Of a stretch of DNA of 64,000 nucleotides, positions 45,383 through 54,879 are shown one piece after another (positions within the stretch are counted from its first letter, which is position 1; every line of letters starts with the position of its first letter). The stretch lies in assembly GCF_003385515.1 (NCBI RefSeq), contig NZ_QNVT01000010.1:142024-206023 (forward strand), in the 5' to 3' direction. The notes below the pieces were generated by a model that was not told the DNA's origin, ran no database searches, and saw only the letters and a program-made list of their open reading frames with translations. The DNA is from Chryseobacterium pennae. GTDB lineage: Bacteria; Bacteroidota; Bacteroidia; Flavobacteriales; Weeksellaceae. Both the position numbers and the translations under genes were made by a program.

Positions 45383-45420
45383 AAAGTGCTGCTTTACTGC
45401 AGCACTTTATCTATTTTTTT
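45383..45420 (+). terminator. intercistronic terminator between susE and the GH97 gene
   Basis: Perfect 10-bp stem AAAGTGCTGC / GCAGCACTTT with a 6-base loop, then ATCTATTTTTTT. It could lower expression of the GH97 gene relative to the susCDE genes. Confidence 0.8.
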
Positions 45421-45439
45421 AAGTTAATAAATAGTCATT

Positions 45440-47596
45440 ATGAAGAAAATTACAGTTGGAGCGCTCTTGCTCTCAATGATGTTTACAGGTGTGAAAGCAC
45501 AATCTTTAAAATCGCCGGACGGTAAATTTGAAATGAACTTCCAATTGAAAGATGGAGTCCCTTTCTATAACCTGAAATACAACGGTGCGGTGGTAGTTGA
45601 AGATTCAAAATTGGGATTGAGATTATTTAAAGACACAGCCATAAAATTTGCTTCTGAAATAGCCAAACCGGAAGACGCAAAATATGACCTTAACAACGGT
45701 TTTGCGAAGGTAGATGAAAAAAGAGACTCCAAAAACGAAACCTGGCAGCCGGTTCTTGGAGAAAAGAAAAATTATATCAACAACTACAATGAATTAGCGG
45801 TAACTCTAAATCAGGCTTCTACAGACAGAAGTATTGTGGTAAAATTCAGATTATTCAACGATGGACTTGGATTCAGATATGAATTCCCGCAACAGAAAAA
45901 CCTTAATTATTTCGTCATCAGAGAAGAAGATTCTGAAATCGATTTCCCAACTGATATGAAAGCCTGGTGGATTGTAGCAGATTATGATTCTCAGGAATAT
46001 CAGTACCAGGAAACAAAAGTATCTGAAATTCCGGCAAAATGGGACAAAGCATATGATGCCAACGCCTCTCAGAGTTTAGTGAAAAATGCAGTTCAGTCTC
46101 CGTTAATGCTTAAAAAAGAAGGGAAATCACCTTTATACATCAATGTTGCAGAAGCTGCTGTATTGGATTACCCAGCTTCACATCTGGAAGTTGATGCCCA
46201 GAATTTTAAGTTCAAGACCCACTTAACAGCTGACAGGCAGGGAGCGAAAGGATATATCCAGACCCCATCAGTAACCCCTTGGAGAACGATCATCGTGGCA
46301 CCAAAGGCAGAAGAGGTAATGGATTCCAAAATGATCTTTAACCTGAACGAACCTACGAAATATACTGATACGTCTTATATCCACCCAACAAAATACATGG
46401 GAGTATGGTGGGAAATGATCATCGGAAAATCACAGTGGGCTTATTCTACAGCTGAAAATGTTCATTTGGATAAAACAGACTTTGCAAAATTGACTCCAAA
46501 CGGAAAACATGCAGCTAATAATACGAAAGTTAAAGAATACATAGACTTTGCTGCTGAAAATGGATTCCAGGGATTATTGATCGAAGGCTGGAATATTGGT
46601 TGGGAAGACTGGTTCGGACACTCTAAAGAATTTGTTTTCGACTTCGTTACCCCTTACCCCGATTTCGATATCAAAATGCTGAATGATTATGCCCATTCAA
46701 AAGGAATCAAACTGATCATGCACCACGAAACTTCAGGTTCAGCAACGAACTACGAAAGATGGGCAGATAAAGCATTCCAGACAATGAACAAATATGGGTA
46801 TGATGCTGTAAAAACAGGATATGTGGGAGATATCATCCCAAGAGGTGAACATCACTATTCTCAATGGACAATCAACCATTATTATAGAATTGCTGAAAAG
46901 GCAAACGACTATAAAATTATGATAAACTCTCACGAGTCTGTTCGTCCTACAGGAGAAAGCCGTACCTACCCGAACTACATCTCTGCAGAAGCTGCACGTG
47001 GAACAGAGTATGAAGCATTTGGAGGAAACAAGCCGGATCACCAGACCGTACTTCCGTTCACAAGATGGATGGGTGGTTCTATGGATTATACGCCAGGAAT
47101 TTTCCAGACGAAGTTAGATTATTATTTCCCTGGAGATCAGCGTTTCGTAAAAACTACGTTGGCAAAACAGCTTGCTTTATACGTAACGATGTATATGCCG
47201 CTTCAGATGGCTGCCGATCTTCCTGAAAACTATAAAAAGCATATGGATGCTTTCCAGTTTATCAAAGATGTAGCTGCTGATTGGGATGACACGAAGATCT
47301 TATCTGCTGAACCGGGAGATTATGTAATCACTGCAAGAAAAGCAAAAGGTACAGAAAACTGGTTTGTAGGAGGAATTACCGATGAGAACAAACGTGAGTA
47401 CACGGTAGACTTCTCATTCCTGGATAAAGGGAAGAAATATGAAGCAACAATCTATGAAGATGGAAAAGATGCTGATTATATAGACAACCCTCAAAGCTAT
47501 AATATCTATAAGAAAGAGATTAACAGCAAATCGAAAATTAATTTTAAAATGGTAAGAAGTGGAGGTTTTGCGATCTCTATCAAACCAGTAAAATAA
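45440..47596 (+). CDS. susB: glycoside hydrolase family 97 alpha-glucosidase (SusB-like)
   Basis: A 718-residue periplasmic enzyme with a signal peptide (VGALLLSMMFTGVKAQ), an N-terminal beta-supersandwich, a TIM barrel (about 290-580) and a C-terminal beta domain. Three glutamates fit the inverting SusB-type active site: E430 (HHETSG), E499 (NSHESVRP) and E523 (ARGTEYEAFG); their spacing equals that of E439, E508 and E532 in SusB of Bacteroides thetaiotaomicron. It releases glucose from malto-oligosaccharides. Separated from susE by a terminator. Confidence 0.95.
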   Translation: MKKITVGALLLSMMFTGVKAQSLKSPDGKFEMNFQLKDGVPFYNLKYNGAVVVEDSKLGLRLFKDTAIKFASEIAKPEDAKYDLNNGFAKVDEKRDSKNETWQPVLGEKKNYINNYNELAVTLNQASTDRSIVVKFRLFNDGLGFRYEFPQQKNLNYFVIREEDSEIDFPTDMKAWWIVADYDSQEYQYQETKVSEIPAKWDKAYDANASQSLVKNAVQSPLMLKKEGKSPLYINVAEAAVLDYPASHLEVDAQNFKFKTHLTADRQGAKGYIQTPSVTPWRTIIVAPKAEEVMDSKMIFNLNEPTKYTDTSYIHPTKYMGVWWEMIIGKSQWAYSTAENVHLDKTDFAKLTPNGKHAANNTKVKEYIDFAAENGFQGLLIEGWNIGWEDWFGHSKEFVFDFVTPYPDFDIKMLNDYAHSKGIKLIMHHETSGSATNYERWADKAFQTMNKYGYDAVKTGYVGDIIPRGEHHYSQWTINHYYRIAEKANDYKIMINSHESVRPTGESRTYPNYISAEAARGTEYEAFGGNKPDHQTVLPFTRWMGGSMDYTPGIFQTKLDYYFPGDQRFVKTTLAKQLALYVTMYMPLQMAADLPENYKKHMDAFQFIKDVAADWDDTKILSAEPGDYVITARKAKGTENWFVGGITDENKREYTVDFSFLDKGKKYEATIYEDGKDADYIDNPQSYNIYKKEINSKSKINFKMVRSGGFAISIKPVK

Positions 47597-47613
47597 AAAT
47601 TTCTTAATTTTAT

Positions 47614-47648
47614 AATCCTTAAAGGCTAACCCTTTAAGGATTTTTTTA
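47614..47648 (+). terminator. intrinsic terminator of the GH97 gene
   Basis: Perfect 12-bp stem AATCCTTAAAGG / CCTTTAAGGATT with a 5-base loop followed by T residues. Confidence 0.9.
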
Positions 47649-47668
47649 TTTCTTAATCTTGTATTGTA

Positions 47669-48661
47669 ATGCTGATGGCTAAAGTTTTTAATAAACAGAA
47701 TGTTTTTCTTTTCCTGCTGATGGGGATGGTTGTAATGGGTAAACTGATCCCTTTTGATAAATCCTACAATCAGTATTTCAATCTTTCCGCCTTTATAGAT
47801 TGGGGAATTGCTGCGATTTTTTTATTGTATGGACTTAAGCTTAATCTCAAAGAAGTAGTAAAAGATATCTCAAACTGGAAGCTGCATTTGTTGATTCAGT
47901 CCGGAACATTTATTCTTTTTCCGTTATTGGTATTGATCTTTTACCCTCTGGTGAAAGGAACAGAATATTATGAAATCTGGCTTTCCATATTTTTCCTGGC
48001 CACTTTGCCTTCTACCGTTTCATCGTCTGTAGTAATGGTGTCTATAGCAAAAGGAAATGTGACTTCCGCAATTTTCAATGCTTCTATTTCAGGGTTGATA
48101 GGGATTGTGATGACGCCTCTTCTGATGAGCTTTTTCTTAACTTCACAATCAGGTTCAGGAGATCAGGGTGAAGTGATGCAACAACTTTTGATGAAAGTTT
48201 TGTTACCCATTGTTTTAGGAATTATATTCAATCCTGTTTTCAAAAAATGGGTGACAAAATATTCAAATATCATTGCAGAATTCGACAAACTTATTATTCT
48301 GTTAATTGTTTATGAAAGTTTTTCAACAGCATTTATAGAAAATATTTTCAGTTCTGTTCCACCAGTTATATTTTTAATACTGGCTTTCAGTGTGGTTTTC
48401 CTGTTTTTTGCAGTTTACAATATCCTTAAATTGATTTCAGGAAAGATGAAGTTCAATGCTAAAGATACTATTACAGTCACTTTCTGTGGCTCAAAAAAAT
48501 CACTTGTTCATGGAAGCCTTTTTCTATTGGTTTTGAATATTCCTGATGACAAAAAAGTATTATTTCTGCTTCCGGTAATGGTGTACCATAGTTTTCAATT
48601 GTTTTATGTGAGCTGGCTGGCCAGTAAAATTGCAGAAAGATCAATAGGTAATAAAGAATAA
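47669..48661 (+). CDS. bile acid:sodium symporter-family (SBF-like) transporter
   Basis: A 330-residue inner-membrane protein with about ten segments of the BASS/SBF-like fold; TLPSTVSSSVVMVSIAKGNVTSAI is the crossover region typical of the YfeH-type (PF13593) members, and VTFCGSKKSLVHGSLFLLV is the second. The substrate is unknown. It lies between terminators inside the sus region, so it may be a passenger gene rather than part of starch use. The ATG at 47669 or 47675 could be used. Confidence 0.82.
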   Translation: MLMAKVFNKQNVFLFLLMGMVVMGKLIPFDKSYNQYFNLSAFIDWGIAAIFLLYGLKLNLKEVVKDISNWKLHLLIQSGTFILFPLLVLIFYPLVKGTEYYEIWLSIFFLATLPSTVSSSVVMVSIAKGNVTSAIFNASISGLIGIVMTPLLMSFFLTSQSGSGDQGEVMQQLLMKVLLPIVLGIIFNPVFKKWVTKYSNIIAEFDKLIILLIVYESFSTAFIENIFSSVPPVIFLILAFSVVFLFFAVYNILKLISGKMKFNAKDTITVTFCGSKKSLVHGSLFLLVLNIPDDKKVLFLLPVMVYHSFQLFYVSWLASKIAERSIGNKE

Positions 48662-48856
48662 AATCTTAATAATTAAGATAAACCACTATGGCTATTGTGC
48701 TCTGTTGTTCTGAATGCAAACTGAAGGTTTGCGAACGTAGTTTATGAAGTGAAATGAAAAATGATGCTCCTCTTTTGTCAGATTAACAACAGTGTAAAAT
48801 TATATATAAGCACATAATAAAAAACCCCAGGCTAAGTAGCTTGGGGTTTTTATATT
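48662..48856. other. short intergenic region with hairpin and repeat-like words
   Basis: Contains ATCTTAATaATTAAGAT near the transporter stop codon and GGTTTGCGAACG near 48730, a word also found in the tandem array at 35.4 kb. The bidirectional terminator is at 48820-48851. Confidence 0.4.
48820..48851. terminator. bidirectional terminator, BASS gene and desaturase gene
   Basis: Perfect stem AAAAACCCCA / TGGGGTTTTT with a 12-base loop between two convergent genes. Confidence 0.92.
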
Positions 48857-49852
48857 CTAATTCGGAGTGTATTCCGGTTCTGTAGCTTCCGTATGCTCAT
48901 TCTGAACAGGTAGCGGCTTATTTTTTATTTTCTCTTTGTATTCCCTCTGGAACTGCTTCACTGTTTTTCCGGTACCGTCATGTCTCCATCCCGGTGAGTA
49001 GAAGAGGTATTTCAGACGATCTTTGAAAGAAAGTCCTGGTTGCTTAAGGTCCTTCCCAATTCTTCTCCATTCATAAAACAGTACTGTAGCAGGATCTTTA
49101 GACTTCATTTTAGGATAGATCCCATATTTTACAGGCACTTCCGGATCTTCCTTTTCAAAAGTTCCGAAGATTTTGTCCCAGATAATCAATCCCATTCCCA
49201 TATTACGGTCCAGGTATTTGATGTTACAGGCATGATGCACACGATGGTGAGAAGGTGTTACCAAAATGTATTCCAGGAAGCCCATGCTTTTGATAGATTG
49301 CGTATGTACAAAGGTTCCATAAATCTGAATAGCAGAATAAGCTACCATTACATGAAGCGGATGGAATCCCACTAATGCCAGAGGGGAAAAGAACAGATAT
49401 CTGTACAGCGGCTGAAATACAGGACTTCTGAATCCTGTGGTGATATTGAAATAATCAGAATTGTGATGGGTAATGTGTACCGCCCAGAAGACACGGGAAT
49501 GATGGTCTACATAATGGTGGACATAATAAGCAAAATCCTGGGCCAGGAATACTGCAATCCAGTACCAGATCCCAACTTCCCAATCAAAAATACGATGATA
49601 GTAAAAGAACATCATAACGAGCATAGAAAACCCTTTCATAATGATATCCAGGCTATAATTTAAAAGCGCTAAAAGCACATTGGTTGCCACATCTTTAGTC
49701 TCGTAAAGCTTATCTTTATTGAAGTGACTATATGCCATTTCTATAAAGATGATACCCGCAAACATAGGTATGGCCCAAGGATAAACAATATCCGGTCCAT
49801 CACTTTCAAACATTTTACTAAAATCAAACATTTTTTCTGTAAAATTAAGCAT
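48857..49852 (-). CDS. sterol desaturase / fatty acid hydroxylase family membrane protein
   Basis: About 331 residues from the ATG at 49852 (one at 49831 is also possible; an open frame runs back to 50035 but its first 61 residues are low-complexity and unlikely). Four or more membrane segments surround the di-iron histidine clusters HHYVDHHSRVFWAVHITHH and HHRVHH (PF04116). Such enzymes hydroxylate or desaturate lipids, using iron and oxygen. The C-terminal tail is charged. It is the only minus-strand gene inside the sus region, so is probably unrelated to starch. Confidence 0.85.
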   Translation of the reverse strand: MLNFTEKMFDFSKMFESDGPDIVYPWAIPMFAGIIFIEMAYSHFNKDKLYETKDVATNVLLALLNYSLDIIMKGFSMLVMMFFYYHRIFDWEVGIWYWIAVFLAQDFAYYVHHYVDHHSRVFWAVHITHHNSDYFNITTGFRSPVFQPLYRYLFFSPLALVGFHPLHVMVAYSAIQIYGTFVHTQSIKSMGFLEYILVTPSHHRVHHACNIKYLDRNMGMGLIIWDKIFGTFEKEDPEVPVKYGIYPKMKSKDPATVLFYEWRRIGKDLKQPGLSFKDRLKYLFYSPGWRHDGTGKTVKQFQREYKEKIKNKPLPVQNEHTEATEPEYTPN

Positions 49853-50226
49853 TAAACGGATAAAATGGGAATTTTTTAGATTTAATATTGGATTTAATAC
49901 ATGTTTTAATGGAAATTTAATAAAAAATATAATGGAAATTGTGAAATATTCCGATTTATCCTTTACAATAAAGCGTAATAATGGGCAGAGAGTCTGTTTA
50001 AATTTTATCAAGTCAAAGAATCCTATAGGACTCATAAATAAAAGAAAATTCTGCTGATCATTTTATAATAACTCTAAAAATTTTTCGTAATTTGCTGCTA
50101 AGTTGTTCATACTTAAATTGTTGTATTGTTTGGTGTAACTTGTTGGTTTTCAAAATAATCAATAGTATTCTTAACGACATTTTATAGTACACAGCTGATG
50201 GTTACATGGAAGATTAAGACTAAGCT
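49853..50226. other. divergent promoter region between desaturase and GH13 genes
   Basis: AT-rich, with no gene seen; the minus-strand open frame up to 50035 is a low-complexity extension. No clear TAnnTTTG is placed correctly for the GH13 gene. Confidence 0.4.
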
Positions 50227-52089
50227 ATGAGAAGAATATATACTATTTTTGCCCTTTCAGCTGCCACAATCGCTTTTTCCCAATCCAAAACATTGGAAAA
50301 AGTAGAACCGGCTTTCTGGTGGAAGGGAATGAAAAATCCTGAACTTCAGATCCTTGTTTATGGAAAAGGAATTGCCAATCATGAGATTTCACTTTCAGAT
50401 GGAGTAAAGATTAAAGACATTCAGAAAGTTGAAAGTCCGAACTATGTTTTTATTACAGTTAACACCAATGAAATCAACGTTCCGAAGTTTACAATCAACA
50501 TTGGAAAAGATAAAAAGAATCTTGGTTCTTACACCTACGAACTGAAGCAGAGAAATTCTGGGTCTGCAGACCGGGAATCTTATACTTCAAAAGATGTAAT
50601 GTACCTCATAATGCCTGATCGTTTTGCCAACGGAAATGAAAAAAATGATTCCGTTCCCGACTTAACTGAAAAAGGAGATCGTAATTTGCCTAATGGAAGG
50701 CATGGTGGTGACCTTCAGGGAATCATCAATAACCTGGACTATATTCAGAATCTGGGAGCAACGGCTGTTTGGCTAACACCAGTGAATGAGGATAATGAAA
50801 AAGTATACTCTTATCACGGATATGCCCAAACTGACCTTTATAAAATTGATGCCCGCTACGGAACCAATGAAGATTACAAAAAGCTTTCCCAGGAGCTCAA
50901 TAAAAGGAATATGAAACTGGTAATGGATTATGTTACCAATCATTGGGGTGTTTCCCATTGGATGATAAAAGATTTGCCAACCAAAGATTGGATTCACCTG
51001 TTCAAAGAAGGTGAAAATGGGTTTAAAAGATCCAATTATAAAATTTCCACTCAGTTTGATACCAATGCTTCAGAAATAGATAAAAAATATGCTTTGGATG
51101 GGTGGTTTGATAAAACAATGCCGGATATTAACCAGAAAAATCCGCTGGTTTTAAAATACCTGACCCAAAATGCTATCTGGTGGATCGAATATGCTGAATT
51201 AGGTGGTTTCCGTGTAGATACTTATCCTTACAATGATAAGGAAGCTATGGCGAAATGGGCAAAAGCTATTACTGATGAATATCCTAAGTTCAATATCGTA
51301 GGAGAAACATGGCTTGGGACCGCAGGACAGATTTCAGCCTGGCAGAAAAATTCTAAGACAGGTGAAGCAGCGGGATACAATTCAAACCTGCCATCTGTAA
51401 TGGATTTTATGCTGTTTGGAGAGATGCCGAATGCTTTTAAAGAAAAAGAAAGCTGGAACAAAGGATTGATAAAGCTTTACGAATCTTTGAGTAGCGATTT
51501 CCTTTATCCGGATATCAATAATGTCATGGTCTTTTTTGAAAATCACGACACTGAAAGATGGAATGAAATCTTCAATGCAGATCCTAATGCCTACAAAATG
51601 GGATTAACCCTGATCTCAACTGTTCGCGGAATTCCTCAGATCTATTATGGCTCAGAAGTAGGAATGCGTGGAAATAAAGAGAAAGGAGGGGATGCAGATA
51701 TCCGCAGAGACTTTCCTGGTGGCTGGAAAACTGATAAACAGAATGCATTCAATCCTGCAACGCAAACCTCTGAACAAAAAGAATTCTATCAGTTTACTCA
51801 GAAATTATTGAACTGGAGAAAAGGAAAAGAAGTCATTCATACTGGAAAAACGAAAAATTTTGTTCCAAAGGATGATATTTTTACTTATTTCAGATATAAT
51901 GATAAGGAAAGTGTGATGATGGTCATCAACAATAATACAAAAGATCAGACGTTAGACTTAAAATATTTTGAAGAATCATTAAAAGGATTTTCCAAAGGAA
52001 AAGAGGTGATCTCAGGAAAAGAATTCTCATTACAGAATACTTTGACAATTCCTGCCAAAACACCATTGATTATTGAACTTGAAAAATAA
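50227..52089 (+). CDS. alpha-amylase family GH13 (SusA/cyclomaltodextrinase-like)
   Basis: A 620-residue exported enzyme: signal peptide (IYTIFALSAATIAFSQ), an N-terminal beta domain as in cyclomaltodextrinases and neopullulanases (about 20-115), the GH13 barrel and a C-terminal beta domain. Catalytic residues: nucleophile D331 (GGFRVDTYPY), acid/base E360 (VGETWLG) and stabilising D441 (FFENHDTER). It would split malto-oligosaccharides or cyclodextrins in the periplasm, complementing the GH97 enzyme. First of a three-gene run with an NTF2-like protein and a sugar MFS transporter. Confidence 0.93.
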   Translation: MRRIYTIFALSAATIAFSQSKTLEKVEPAFWWKGMKNPELQILVYGKGIANHEISLSDGVKIKDIQKVESPNYVFITVNTNEINVPKFTINIGKDKKNLGSYTYELKQRNSGSADRESYTSKDVMYLIMPDRFANGNEKNDSVPDLTEKGDRNLPNGRHGGDLQGIINNLDYIQNLGATAVWLTPVNEDNEKVYSYHGYAQTDLYKIDARYGTNEDYKKLSQELNKRNMKLVMDYVTNHWGVSHWMIKDLPTKDWIHLFKEGENGFKRSNYKISTQFDTNASEIDKKYALDGWFDKTMPDINQKNPLVLKYLTQNAIWWIEYAELGGFRVDTYPYNDKEAMAKWAKAITDEYPKFNIVGETWLGTAGQISAWQKNSKTGEAAGYNSNLPSVMDFMLFGEMPNAFKEKESWNKGLIKLYESLSSDFLYPDINNVMVFFENHDTERWNEIFNADPNAYKMGLTLISTVRGIPQIYYGSEVGMRGNKEKGGDADIRRDFPGGWKTDKQNAFNPATQTSEQKEFYQFTQKLLNWRKGKEVIHTGKTKNFVPKDDIFTYFRYNDKESVMMVINNNTKDQTLDLKYFEESLKGFSKGKEVISGKEFSLQNTLTIPAKTPLIIELEK

Positions 52090-52098
52090 ATAATACCT

Positions 52099-52620
52099 AT
52101 GAAAAAATTAATAGCCGTTCATACACTCATCCTGTTTTTATTCGGATTTACAATGTTGTCTGCACAGTCAAACAAAACATTTGAAAAAGAAAAATCAGAA
52201 ATCAGCACTATGCTTGATGCTTTTAACGTAGCAGCTGCTAAAGCTGATTATACGGGGTATTTCAATTTTTTTGCTGATGAATCTACCTTTATCGGAACAG
52301 ATGCCACAGAGATCTGGAATAAAAAAGAATTTATGGTTTGGGCAAAGCCTCATTTCGATAAAAAGAGAACCTGGAATTTTACCGCATTGAAAAGAAATAT
52401 CCACTTCAGTAAGGACGGAAAACTGGCTTGGTTTGATGAATTACTGGATACTCAGATGAAAATCTGCCGTGGTTCAGGAATTGTGGAAAAGATCAATGGA
52501 CAATGGAAAGTAAAACAGTACGTCCTTTCTATGACGGTTCCTAACGATGTTGTAGATAAAGTGGTAGCTGAAAAAGCTGCTCTTGAAGATGTTTTGATTA
52601 AAGAATTAAAAACAAAATAA
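52099..52620 (+). CDS. exported NTF2-like protein
   Basis: A 173-residue protein: signal peptide ending in LSAQ, then an NTF2-like/SnoaL layout (EISTMLDAFNVAAAKADYTGY; closing strand KINGQWKVKQYVLSM), similar in plan to the 23696 gene. It lies 9 bases after the amylase and 14 before the sugar transporter, so it is co-transcribed with both. Its role in maltodextrin use is not known. Confidence 0.78.
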   Translation: MKKLIAVHTLILFLFGFTMLSAQSNKTFEKEKSEISTMLDAFNVAAAKADYTGYFNFFADESTFIGTDATEIWNKKEFMVWAKPHFDKKRTWNFTALKRNIHFSKDGKLAWFDELLDTQMKICRGSGIVEKINGQWKVKQYVLSMTVPNDVVDKVVAEKAALEDVLIKELKTK

Positions 52621-52634
52621 GCATAAAAATAGCA

Positions 52635-54017
52635 ATGGCTGGAAAAATGAAACCGGAACTTTCACTTACTCAGATCATCAATATGAGTATGGGATTCCTG
52701 GGAATCCAAATGGCATTCGGATTACAGAATGGAAATGCAAGCCGTATTCTTGCCAATTTAGGAGCAGACGTTCACGAACTGTCGTGGTTCTGGCTGGTAG
52801 CTCCAATCACAGGACTTATTGTTCAGCCTATTATTGGTCATATGGGGGATAATACCTGGAGTCCGTTGGGAAGAAGAAAACCTTATTTCCTGATTGGAGC
52901 CATTTTGTGTTCCATTGGATTGGTCTTACTCCCTAATGCAGCTTCTGTAACTCAGATGTTTGCAGCCAATGCCCTTTTACTGGCAGTAATCTTTCTTGCA
53001 ATGATGGATGCTTCCGTGAATGTTGCCATGGAGCCTTTCAGAGCTTTAGTGGGAGATATGCTTCCGAAACATCAGGGAACGATAGGTTTTTCAGTACAAA
53101 CCATTCTGATTGGATTTGGAGCAGTGCTGGGTTCTTATTTACCGGATTGGCTGACGAAATTGGGAGTTTCCAATGTAGCACCTAAAGGTTTTGTTGCTGA
53201 CAATGTGATCTATTCCTTTTATGTAGGAGCGGTACTGCTGATCATATCTATTTTGTATACCATCATTACTACTAAAGAATATTCTCCGGAAGAATTTGCT
53301 GCATTTGAAGACGGCAAAGAAATAGAATATGAAAAATCTAAATTTTCAGACATTTTTAAAGATTTTGCAGCCATTCCTGCACAGATGAAAAATCTGGGAA
53401 TTGTTCAGTTTTTTTCGTGGTTTGCCTTATTTACGATGTGGGTATTTACAACCAGTGCACTGGCAACTCATCATTTGGGGCTTTCTCCTGAAGATACTCA
53501 CTCGAAGGCATTCAATGATGCTGGAGATTTAACGGGTAAACTCTTTGGGATGTATAACCTTTGGGCAATCCCATTCGCATTTCTCTTAACACCTATTGCT
53601 AAATGGATTGGTAAAAAACAAACCCACGCCTTAGCTTTGCTGTGCGGAGGATTAGGATTGATCTCCATGTACTTCATCAAAGAGGTAGATAATCTATGGA
53701 TTTCTATGATCGGTTTAGGATTTGCCTGGGCAAGTATTTTGGCAATGCCTTACGCTATGCTGATTGAAGTGATTCCACAGAGAAAAATGGGTGTTTATAT
53801 GGGAATATTCAACTTCTTTATTGTGATTCCACAGATCATCAACGGTCTGTTTGGAGGACCTATTGTGAGCGGTATTTTCGGAAAGCAGGCCATGGATTAT
53901 GTAGTGGTAGGAGGTGTATGTATGTTAATTGGTGCTGTGGTAACTATGATCTTCGTTAAATCTGAAGATGAAACCCCTAAAGAAATCGAAGAAGAAATTA
54001 AACAGGTACATTTTTAA
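52635..54017 (+). CDS. SLC45-type MFS sugar transporter (maltose/maltodextrin-like)
   Basis: A 460-residue inner-membrane protein with about 12 hydrophobic segments. The N-terminal MGFLGIQMAFGLQNGNASRI and the loop GDNTWSPLGRRKPYFLIGA (GRRxP motif) identify the GPH/SLC45-type sugar MFS. By context it brings the maltose or glucose made by GH97 and GH13 into the cytoplasm. It closes the GH13 operon and is followed by a REP-like element. Confidence 0.88.
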   Translation: MAGKMKPELSLTQIINMSMGFLGIQMAFGLQNGNASRILANLGADVHELSWFWLVAPITGLIVQPIIGHMGDNTWSPLGRRKPYFLIGAILCSIGLVLLPNAASVTQMFAANALLLAVIFLAMMDASVNVAMEPFRALVGDMLPKHQGTIGFSVQTILIGFGAVLGSYLPDWLTKLGVSNVAPKGFVADNVIYSFYVGAVLLIISILYTIITTKEYSPEEFAAFEDGKEIEYEKSKFSDIFKDFAAIPAQMKNLGIVQFFSWFALFTMWVFTTSALATHHLGLSPEDTHSKAFNDAGDLTGKLFGMYNLWAIPFAFLLTPIAKWIGKKQTHALALLCGGLGLISMYFIKEVDNLWISMIGLGFAWASILAMPYAMLIEVIPQRKMGVYMGIFNFFIVIPQIINGLFGGPIVSGIFGKQAMDYVVVGGVCMLIGAVVTMIFVKSEDETPKEIEEEIKQVHF

Positions 54018-54100
54018 TGAGAAATTAAGTCAGACATTGACTTATGAAGAAGAATATATCATATTTATAAATTGTATACGATAAATAATAAGATTAAAAT

Positions 54101-54168
54101 TCAATAGAAGCGGGCTTTAGCCCGCTTTCATATTTTAGATACCTTCCATTGGCTTTAGCCAAAACTTA
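54101..54168 (+). repeat. dispersed REP-like element, copy 4
   Basis: TCAATAGAAGCGGGCTTTAG then CCCGCTT (a perfect AGCGGGCTTTAGCCCGCT palindrome) and, 30 bases later, CCATTGGCTTTAGCCAAAAC. Lies between the convergent sugar transporter and azoreductase genes. Confidence 0.88.
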
Positions 54169-54191
54169 ACGGTAGTCTCTATCGGTATTTA

Positions 54192-54794
54192 TTATGCTAA
54201 AACCGTTTCAATCTCTGCAACTGTTTTTGATAAATTTTCCTCTCTTATTTCGGGAAGAGACATTCCCTCACTTCTGAATACCTCAATATCTGTAATCCCG
54301 ATAAACCCCAATAAGGTTCTTAAATAAGATTCCATCTGATCAATGATACCTTTATCTTCGTACACTCCGCCGATTGCAAAATTCAGATATACCTTTTTGT
54401 TTTTTAAAAGACCTTTCAAAACACCGCCAGCATAGGAAAATGTTTTCCCCGGAATCGAAATATGGTCAATCCATGACTTTAAAGTTGAAGGGAAACTGAA
54501 ATTATAAAAAGGAACTCCAATAACAAGAATATCTGCCTCTTCAATTTCTTTTAAAGCCTGATCGGAATACTTTGAAGCTTCTTTCTGTTCATTATTTCTT
54601 TCTTCATGAGGGATTTCAAAAGATAAAAAATGCGTGGTTTGCATATGAGGAATAGGATCTGATGCCAGATCACGAACCATAACTTTACTGTCAGGATGTA
54701 TTTCTAATAATTGATTGATAACAACTTCAGAAAGTTGATTGCTAGCAGAGTTTTCTCCGTTGATGCTTGTTTTAATATTTAAAATGGTAGTCAT
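54192..54794 (-). CDS. azoR: FMN-dependent NADH-azoreductase
   Basis: A 200-residue flavodoxin-like quinone/azo reductase. The FMN phosphate loop is SINGENSASNQLSE, PFYNFSFPSTLKSWIDHI is the signature of the family, and LKNKKVYLNFAIGGVYEDKG follows. It reduces quinones and azo dyes by two electrons, protecting against electrophile stress. It is divergent from an HxlR regulator gene with which it shares a short promoter region; this arrangement is typical for HxlR-controlled azoreductases. Confidence 0.93.
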   Translation of the reverse strand: MTTILNIKTSINGENSASNQLSEVVINQLLEIHPDSKVMVRDLASDPIPHMQTTHFLSFEIPHEERNNEQKEASKYSDQALKEIEEADILVIGVPFYNFSFPSTLKSWIDHISIPGKTFSYAGGVLKGLLKNKKVYLNFAIGGVYEDKGIIDQMESYLRTLLGFIGITDIEVFRSEGMSLPEIREENLSKTVAEIETVLA

Positions 54795-54837
54795 TTTTTG
54801 AATTTTTTGTTTTTACTGATGACAAAATTATTGTAAA

Positions 54838-54878
54838 TTCACTTTCCAAAGTATAGCAGTTACCTAAAGGAAAGTGAA
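54838..54878. promoter_or_regulatory. operator candidate between azoR and hxlR genes
   Basis: A perfect 10-bp inverted repeat, TTCACTTTCC (54838-54847) and GGAAAGTGAA (54869-54878), whose right arm touches the regulator's start codon. Its position suits autorepression of the HxlR gene and control of azoR; binding is not shown. Confidence 0.6.
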
Positions 54879-54879
54879 A

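Noticed and set aside
47669..48661. BASS-type transporter as a starch-system component
   Set aside because: It is flanked by terminators and no known starch pathway uses this family; its place in the locus may be accidental.
49853..50035. N-terminal 61-residue extension of the sterol desaturase-family protein
   Set aside because: The sequence is Phe/Ile/Lys low complexity, lies before a good ATG at 49852 and has no similarity to the family's start.
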